NCBI RefSeq assembly: GCF_018320785.1 | Contig: NC_054866.1 | Location: 31,969,000-32,032,999, forward strand | Reading direction: 5' to 3' | Length of the DNA: 64,000 nt | From: Cheilinus undulatus | Taxonomy: Eukaryota; Chordata; Actinopteri; Labriformes; Labridae | In this document: piece after piece, positions 37,481 through 64,000 of the stretch | How positions within the stretch are numbered: the first letter of the stretch is position 1 | Layout: every line of letters begins with the position of its first letter | The notes under the pieces: generated by a model | The model's database searches: none | What the model was told of the DNA's origin: nothing | Seen by the model: only the letters and a program-made list of their open reading frames with translations | Made by a program: the position numbers and the translations under genes

Positions 37481-38575
37481 CAGCTAAGATAGCTAGGGCT
37501 AATGCTAATGAAGCTAGGTGCCACATAGATATTGTAACTGTGTAGCTAAAGCTGTGCTAATGCAGTTACATTAGTTATAGGAGCAACATAGCTACATACT
37601 AACTAATGTAGCTAAATCTAAAGATAGCAAAGCTACATTAGCTACATGCATGATGTAGCTAAATAACTTACATAGTTAAATCTAAAGCTAAAGAAGTTAC
37701 AGTAGTTAAGTGGGTAACGTGATGCTTACAAAGCTACAATAGCTAGGCTGTAATGTAGCTAAATAACCGGCATAGAGAAATCTAAAGCTAAAGAAGTTAC
37801 AGTAGTTAAGTGGATAACGTGATGCTTACAAAGCTACAATAGCTAGGCTGTAATGTAGCTAAATAACCGGCATAGAGAAATCTAAAGCTAGCAAGGCTTC
37901 AATAGATAAGTGTGTAAAAAAGCTACATACCTAAAGCTAATTATTTTATTTCATTTTTAACCTTTGTTTAAACAGGAGAAAACCCACCTGAGATTAAAAA
38001 TCTCTTTCAGGAGTGTCCTGGCCAAGACAGTGGCAGTGAACAGAGTCCCAGGCAGACCAAAAACAGTCATACACAAACAACGTATACAAGATATATAGTC
38101 CACATGCAGCAAAGGTACACACACAACAATTTAAACAGCAACTATTTACCAGAATCAGCCATAATTGTAAATTAATCAAAGCATCTGCAGCCAAATGTGT
38201 CTGCCTCTGAGTCTTCAACCTCTAACTAAGCTACATTAGCTATGTTCTTAATATAGCTACATAAGTAATGTAGCTGAACCTAAAGCTAACAAAGCAACAC
38301 TAGCTTATTATGTGATGTAGCTACATAACTAACCTAGCTAAATCTAAAGCTAACAAATCTATGTTAGCTAAGTGCATAATGTAGCTATATATCTAACATT
38401 GTTTAATCTAAAGCTAAGTAAGCCACATTAGCTAGATGGGTAACAAAGCTATATAACTAACATAGCTCAATCTCAAGCTAACAAACTGCATTAGCTATGT
38501 GGGTAACATAGCTACATAAATGATATAGCTTAACGTAAAGCCTATGAAGTTACATTAGCTATGTAGGTAACATAC
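37481..38575. repeat. GCTA-rich minisatellite array, interrupted
   Basis: Loose repeats of words such as AATGTAGCTAAAT, AAATCTAAAGCTAA and GCTACATTAGCTA. Inside it, 37681-37780 and 37781-37880 are a 100-bp tandem duplication differing at one base (G to A at 37814). The array is split by an unrelated insertion at about 37940-38222. Confidence 0.8.
37940..38222. mobile_element. Interspersed repeat inserted in the GCTA array
   Basis: The string TTTAACCTTTGTTTAAACAGG followed by GAGATTAAAAATCTCTTTCA and GTGTCCTGGCCAAGACAG is a familiar teleost interspersed repeat. It lacks GCTA words and breaks an otherwise continuous array, so it inserted later. Class unknown. Confidence 0.6.
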
Positions 38576-38599
38576 AGGGAATCTCAAAACACACAGAGG

Positions 38600-38790
38600 G
38601 ACAAACTACAAACTTTGCACAAATGTCCACAGACTTTGGAGGTCAAAGGTCAAATATTAAGGTCACTGTGCCTCATCTCTTGCTTGAGAATGCAATATCT
38701 CCTAATGTCTTTAAGATAATTTCTTCAATTTTGCATAAATGTTTGGCTCAAAGATGAACTGATCAGATTTTGGAGGTCAAAGGTCAAGTC
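38600..38790 (+). repeat. Two-copy 134-bp repeat with perfect DR1 motifs
   Basis: AGGTCAAAGGTCA occurs at 38640-38652 and again at 38774-38786, each preceded by TTTGG and, about 30 bases further upstream, by related ATTTTGCAyAAATGT-like sequence, giving a period of 134. It resembles a common teleost repeat carrying this motif. Confidence 0.6.
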
Positions 38791-41700
38791 ATTCGGCTCT
38801 TATGTTCATCCTTTGCTTAAAGACCATTTTTGTTCATCCACCATTTCACTTTCACTCTATAGTAATTGGAACCATTGTACAGGCACAATACAGCTAGTCA
38901 GTGGTTCTTTTTTCCTGAAAGTCCTGATTAATTCATCATACTTTATTCATTATTTTTCTTCCAGTGGCTTTTAGCTGGTAATTAAACGCCTGTGGGGACA
39001 CCACTTTACTAATGCTATTAACTCAATGTTATAGTGTTAATTGTTGAGCAAATATAACTTCAATTAGCAGTGAGAAAATTCTAGAGTGCGTTTCTAAAAG
39101 CACCTGCTAATGAACCAATCTTGTATTCAAACCCTTCTCACTTAAATGTCATGTTTAGAGTTTAGTGTTGCATTTCAAACTCTAACAGATGCTAATGAGC
39201 TTCCCAGTATTTCAGTTTCTTTTAGTAAAAAGGGCCAAAGAGGCTTGGTTAGATCTTTAGAGGCTTCCTGGGTCTGAAAATCAAAGGCCTCTTTGAAAAC
39301 CAAATGGAGCAACATCAGTGGATTACAAGGCTCTCCTCAGCAGGACTCCATGATGTAAAGAGCAGGTCAACTCAGGCTTTAAAGCAAGGGTCAGGGCATT
39401 ACCAAACCATCTAAATCACAATCCTGATAAGGTTTTAAACTTTCTGAATGGCTCAATCATGCTACTGTAATGGCCGATTTAAAAGATGCTTCACATTTAA
39501 GTTCAAGGATATATTTAAAGCAGCACTGCTTCAGCCAAAGGGTTGATACACATAGCAGTGAGGAGCTAAAGACAATTATATTTTAATTAGCTTATAAAGA
39601 GGTTCCAATGGTAGTATGGTCGAATGCCAAAAGTCTTACTATGAACTGGAGTATGTCACACTTCTTATTCATATTCACTCAACAACGCTGTGTGTTACTA
39701 CATTCAGTGTGTTTTGACTTTATGGGCAAAAAATCAATAACTCAGCATAGTTTGCAAAGTAAGGTTTACGCTTAGCAAAATCCAGAATTTAAAATAAATA
39801 AATAAATAAATAAACCTTCCCTGAGAGTCCACTTGAGGCTGGCAGCACATAGTCTCCATTAGCTCCCATATCAAAATGATCCTTTTACAGCAGCAATAAA
39901 AATGTTTACAGTCTGGTTCAAAACAGTTTTTGGTCTCTTTAGCACATTTCCCCTGACTTATCTGTTTCGGTATAAACGAGTGTTATTAGAGCCTAAAGCT
40001 TGCCCTATTTGCCTGGGAGACGGCAATTATGGCATCCAGAATGGTGACTGCTATCATTATGTCCCAGTAAACAAGCGCAGAGAGAAAACTGATTTATTAG
40101 TGAAAGTATGTCTGCCTGTGAAAACGTGGACAAATTTTAAAGCTGTGTAGATTTCTCATGTTCTCACAATGCATACTTTTCTTCCAGCTTATCGTGATTT
40201 CTGAGAGCAGTCATAAACACGGCCTCTACTATACAACACATTTATGCTTGTCGTCAAAGCCCAGTGTGGAAACTAACACAGAACACCTGAGTTAGTCTGG
40301 GTCCAGTTGAGGTCTGCACATGCAAAATAAATCCTAACCCACATTGGACGTGCTCGTCCGACTTATTAAAGTTCAACTTGGTATGATTTCTTTTGAACTA
40401 TCATGCTTATATGCACTGATAAAAATCCAGGTTTAGAGAGACTAGTAAAACAATCTACTCTGTTTACACATACTGGTGAAGACTATCTCCATGCTTCATA
40501 CAGACAATGGGACAATCAAACAAATCACTTCACTTAATTTAAACACAACCCTGATTTGACTTTAAACCCCAGCACAACCGTGCTAAATATAAAGATGAAC
40601 ATATGAAGGTAACAGTGGGCTCTTTGTCAGTATCAACCTAATCTGAAATAGAGTATACCATGGTTCATTGAAATTGTTGATACACAGTACTGTGCAGAAC
40701 TTTTAGGCATGTTTGGGCCAAAAATTGAGGCTGCAGTAAGGTGTAGATGTGGCCAGTAAGCTGCCCAAGGGTACCGTAGGTGGGAGGGAGGATTGCCTTA
40801 ACCCAGATTGTGCTCTTGAAGTCCTGAAATTTTACCAGGGAGATGGGAAAATCATCTGTTGAAAAATAAAGCCCCCACCTTTATGGCAGAATAAGGGGTG
40901 GATGTGGCAAGAAAGTACGGTCTAGGGTACTGTCCAGGTGGATAGTTAGGGTTGCCACAAGCCCATGGTCGAGCTGTGGATGTCCTAAGGGCCCTAAAAC
41001 TGCTGGTGATCTTTGGGCTTATTTGCAGGGATTGTGGCACATCAGGCCTGTGATGAATCCTTGGCGCCGACATGACAAACTTATGCACATGACTGTATCC
41101 CTTTTATTATTATGACCTCCAAAAAGACTGTCGACTTAAGGTGCTACAGCTATTTTATGTCAATAACAGACATGTTATCATTCTATTAACCACACAAAAT
41201 AACACAAAACCATGCATTCATTTTTGAAAAACCTTTTACTTGAAATATCAATATTTTCTCAGAAAGTATAAATAATGATTTATGATTGATTTCAATTTTG
41301 TACAAAAATAATACATTAGGAGAGACAAAAAAGATCATGTCCTGTCACAGAAATATGAGTGCCCTCTGATCAGATGGCAGTCAATGTATAACAGTCACCA
41401 TCCAATCGACATGATAATAACAATGACCTAATGTTGAACAGGAGCTCGGATCCGCCACACTTTGAGCACACAGGGTTTGATGTTCAAAATTGTTTTGTCT
41501 TTAGTAAAAAACTTTTGTAACTCAGTTATTCTGAAGGAAAACTTAGATAAAATTTCACCACATGGCTTCACTTGTCTTACGATAACCCAGCTAGCAAAGG
41601 CTGGCAACACAGTAAATATTTTCACATGATTAATTTTGAAAAGGTGAGAAAATTTTAACATTATAGCCTCCAAATACACACTTTAGACAATTTGGCTGGA

Positions 41701-43330
41701 TCGCACAACCACACACCTGCTGTTTGTAGTAAATATTTAACACATTGGAGATTTCACAGATAGAAAAACTTTTTACTCATTTTCTCTATTTGCAGTCAAC
41801 CTTCCCAATTTTGAATATCTGGTGGATTCAGAGGAAAACTAAACATGAAAATACTCCTGATGTACACAATGCCAGTATGTCATCAGCTACTAGTTAGTTA
41901 GCATATAGCTAACATTTGTGCGTCTCTTGCTTCCTGTGCGGCCCAGCGGTCAGATTCCCATCTACGACTCCAGGCCAACATTAGTTTTGTATTCTGCCTC
42001 ATTACTCTTGGGCACTGTGAGTGTGGGTGTCCATACCCACAGCAGCTGCTCCTCTCCCAACATTTCTCATCCTTTTCTGGATTCCTGTTTGATTAGAGCA
42101 GCTGCTGTCACAACATTTTGCTCTTTCATGTCTCTCTCCTTCACTGAATCCCAGAGCAATGTGGCTGTTTTGTTTCTGAATACCTGTCAATATTTTCATT
42201 CTACACTCTAGGAGGGCTTTGTAATGAGGAGTTATTATCAACATTTGCACTATTTTGCTATTTCTTCATATTGCAGCAGGAAATGGGAGAGAAAGGAGGG
42301 TGAGTCCCATTCCTGAAATTCACCTGAACCTGTGTGCAAACAAAATGGAAGGGAAGGGCCACGTTTAAAGTGTGTGAGTCAGTCCTCCCCCTCAGGGCAG
42401 ACCAGGTTTATGGGTACGACAGGGTGACTTTTCAGACATGTCTACAAATAAATCCTACACTCAGCTACGCTCTTATTCTTTGGCATAACATACACACATC
42501 AATCTGTGTCTTTTTTTCTCTCTTACAGGCAGCTTTTCACAACAGAAACTTCAGTTTATAATAAAAGTTGGTGCCTTCACTGATAGTGCATATTCATTTC
42601 CAGTCTCAAGTGTGCAGAATCTAGTTATAAAAAGCATTTCAAACATGCATGGTCCTTTCAAGATTGTCAAAGTCTTTTCAATTACAGTATACACATTGAA
42701 AATCTGCACCCATGCTGGCACAGTAAACTGAGTGTGACAGAAGAACATGGAAGACTCCTTTAAGGCCGATGCACAGGATCAATAGAAGTGATTGTCAGAC
42801 AGTTCTGCTGGCGTGCAAGGCGATTCAACCATGAAGTTGCCGACTTCATTAAGTCTTTCAGCCTTCACACAGGCTGATTAGCATCTCTGTTGGATCGAGA
42901 GAGTCTTCATTTTCCCACCTTCAATCACAATCTTTTAAGATTCCCAGAGCCTCTCTGTTTGTGAGATGTTTGGGTTTTTGTTCCTTTGTAATGTCTCTTC
43001 ATTAAAAAGAGACATTAAAAACTGAATACTGCTGTCAAAGCTTCTGTTAAAATCAGACATCCTTGTTGATCATTTATGTGCGAAAAAGAATGAGTCTTGT
43101 CTCCTCACTTTCAGGTGCAGTGAGCTGAGTTTCTGTGTTTTTCTTCTTCCTCACAATCTCATTTTTCACAGCATGGCCCTCCGTCGTCATTCCTCCTGTT
43201 AGTTCTGTTGACTGACGCATTGCCGTCCTCGTGCCTCTGCCGGTTATTAAGAGTTGTCATGGTTACCGCGGTGAGAGGGTGGAAAAATGTGCTCAGGTTG
43301 CCCGGCACCGGGGAAATCAGGTGGATGCTC
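38791..43330. other. Non-coding; hnf1b 3' flank and 3' UTR
   Basis: The right part must contain the hnf1b 3' UTR; its end is not clear. The nearest plain AATAAA on the minus strand that I saw is at about 41108-41103. An imperfect duplication of roughly 155 bases lies near 40735-41050. No coding exon was recognised. Confidence 0.45.
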
Positions 43331-62245
<18,915 letters not shown>

Positions 62246-62640
62246 TTTAGAAAACATTAAAAATACAGCATAGGCCTGCTTGAAAGGGTAGGGAGGTTAA
62301 GGGGGAGGTGAGAATTAAATAGTAAAAAATAAAGTTCCTGTCGTCGTCTCTGCTCATGTGTTTCAGAAGTTTGCTGCTGACACCTGCTCCGTGAAGCTGC
62401 TTCACTTCCCTGTTGACGGGGAGGATGGAGCTACTTTGCCATGATGCTTTGTGAGTGCAGGGGGATATAAAACATGATAATGAGTGGGCAGGCTGCCTTA
62501 TGTAAATGCGCAGAATAAGGCCCTGCTCTGGGCCCAGAGTCATGTATTTACACTGCTGCATGCTGCTTTTATTGGCTCCCCTTATCAGCAAAACTCTAAT
62601 GGACTTTGGACCTTGTATTTGCCATAAAGACTTTTAAGAA
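62246..62640 (-). promoter_or_regulatory. hnf1b: hnf1b promoter / 5' UTR region
   Basis: Upstream of the start codon, on the minus strand, are GGTCCAAAGTCCA (62612-62600), which holds the HNF4-specific core CAAAGTCCA and is a DR1; a GATA core (GATAAG, 62586-62581); a CCAAT box (62575-62571); and ATTTACAT (62507-62500), one base from the octamer ATTTGCAT. Mammalian vHNF1 promoters are known, from memory, to use a DR1 and an octamer, so the arrangement agrees. The transcription start itself cannot be placed. Confidence 0.6.
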
Positions 62641-64000
62641 AGGCGAGCAGCACATAGTCACATCGTTGGATCTGATTCGACAGAGTGGCTTTATCATAGA
62701 TTTAAACATAAGGCAGGTAGAAGGAGAGACAGCAATTGACTTTATGTTTTTGTTCACTTGTGAGCTGAAAGGGATGATTTCGCAGCTGTTACTGAAGTCA
62801 TTCCTCGTTATTTCAGCCCTTTTTGAAGCTAAGTAATACCAATTGTTTGAGGTAAATAGACACGCATTGCAGGGCCATACAGCCTAATTATGTTAACTTA
62901 AAGGGAAGAACAGTTCTTTCTCAAAAATGTGGCCTATGAATAACTCAACAATTGTAAAAACTAATGGTAGTTCCATGTACGTTCAGGGTATGAAAAAGAT
63001 AAATAGGTTTTTTTGTTGTTGTTGTTGTTTTACATTTTTAATAAAAAAATACTTGAATGGTTGCTCTGGTCCTGGCCTAACCTCCATTTAGGCTATATTC
63101 ACTGAAGTGAATTTGAACTCAATATATCTTAAATTTTCTTGAACATGCCAAAAAACACAATAAGACAATTTAATTGTCAAATTAAATTGCTTCATTTTTA
63201 TCAGCAAAAGTTAAAAACCCCATAAATAATCCCTTAATTCAAACACTTAAACAATTAATCATTAATGTGGGAGTAGAATGCTATTGGGGTAGGCCTGTGT
63301 TTGCTTTTCACCTTTGTTTCCCTGCATGCACAATTAGTCTGTAAATAAAATCATAATAAAGTCAAAATTGAGCTATTTATCCTCCTTTAAGCTCTCGGGG
63401 TCTTTGAGATAAAGAGGAAGAAGTCAGAGAAGCTGCAGGTGCAGCAGTGTTGAAAGTCTCAGCACACAAATTTTATTTTAATTTCTTTTTAAATTTCACC
63501 AATTGCAAAAATAAGGTCACAGAGTAGGACATAGATTAGATAGAGGTTCAGCTTGTAGTTTTCAAGAAGGAATTAATCATGCAAAGAAGAACAAATTAGG
63601 CTATCATGATATTTTTCTAATTTTACTTTTAAAAGTCTGACTTTTTTCTAATTTAAACAGATAAAAAAACTTAAGAGTCTTAAACATAAATCCACATGTT
63701 TTTCTTTCTTGTTACAATGAATCAGTTAAAACAGTGTCAATACTACATTTAAGATTCTGACTGTTTTTAATTATATTGTAGCAATACATACCTAAAATTA
63801 ACTTTGACTTCCTGTATACACACTCAGTGTTAACTGACCTAGTAATAGGGTTTGGACACAGCTATACCCCATAGTGCAACAGGTAGAACTAAGAGCAACA
63901 GTTTCCATAGAAACAGGCATATAAAGTACAGCATATGTTAGCAAAATGGCTTTCTGTGAGTCCATATTGTTGAGGAGAATCCAGGATTTTTCTGGTTATT
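62641..64000. other. Upstream flank of hnf1b; nothing recognised
   Basis: AT-rich, with a GTT trinucleotide run near 63014-63030. No gene or clear repeat was recognised before the window ends. Confidence 0.45.

Overview
The window is vertebrate nuclear DNA, almost certainly from a ray-finned (teleost, probably percomorph) fish. The three genes are intron-containing or metazoan-specific vertebrate genes, introns use GT-AG borders, and the non-coding DNA is full of teleost-type repeats: Tc1-like transposons, tRNA-derived SINEs, non-LTR retrotransposon debris and TTAA-flanked foldback elements. I cannot name the species.

Layout. At 592-1935 (+) lies an intact single-exon rnf26, an ER-membrane RING E3 ligase, behind a CpG-containing 5' region with a YY1-type site. 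From 2 to 15 kb there is no recognisable gene; the stretch holds a microsatellite, a decayed Tc1-like copy, a 1,077-bp TTAA-flanked inverted-repeat element, an AGCTA-rich tract and a minus-strand SINE. At 15355-16184 (-) is two-exon c1qtnf5, a secreted collagen/C1q-domain protein. From 16.2 to 43.3 kb I recognise no gene, only minisatellites, a broken LINE reverse transcriptase, teleost repeat tails, a plus-strand SINE with target-site duplication, and a large GCTA-rich minisatellite. From 43331 to 62245 (-) lies a complete nine-exon hnf1b, encoding a 555-residue POU-homeodomain factor whose exon borders and phases can all be read from the sequence. Its 5' flank carries an HNF4-type DR1, a near-octamer and a CCAAT box. 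Its intron 4 carries a DR5 retinoic-acid-type element and a three-half-site DR0/DR2 element. Its intron 8 carries an internally deleted Tc1-like element with a TTAA foldback element nested inside it.

How the genes relate. rnf26 and c1qtnf5 are also neighbours on human 11q23.3, so that pair is an old linkage. hnf1b lies on 17q12 in humans, so its position here reflects a fish-lineage arrangement. There is no operon, CRISPR array, phage or bacterial system. I found no evidence of a new multi-gene biological system; the most interesting signals are regulatory (hnf1b promoter and intron 4) and mobile-element structure.
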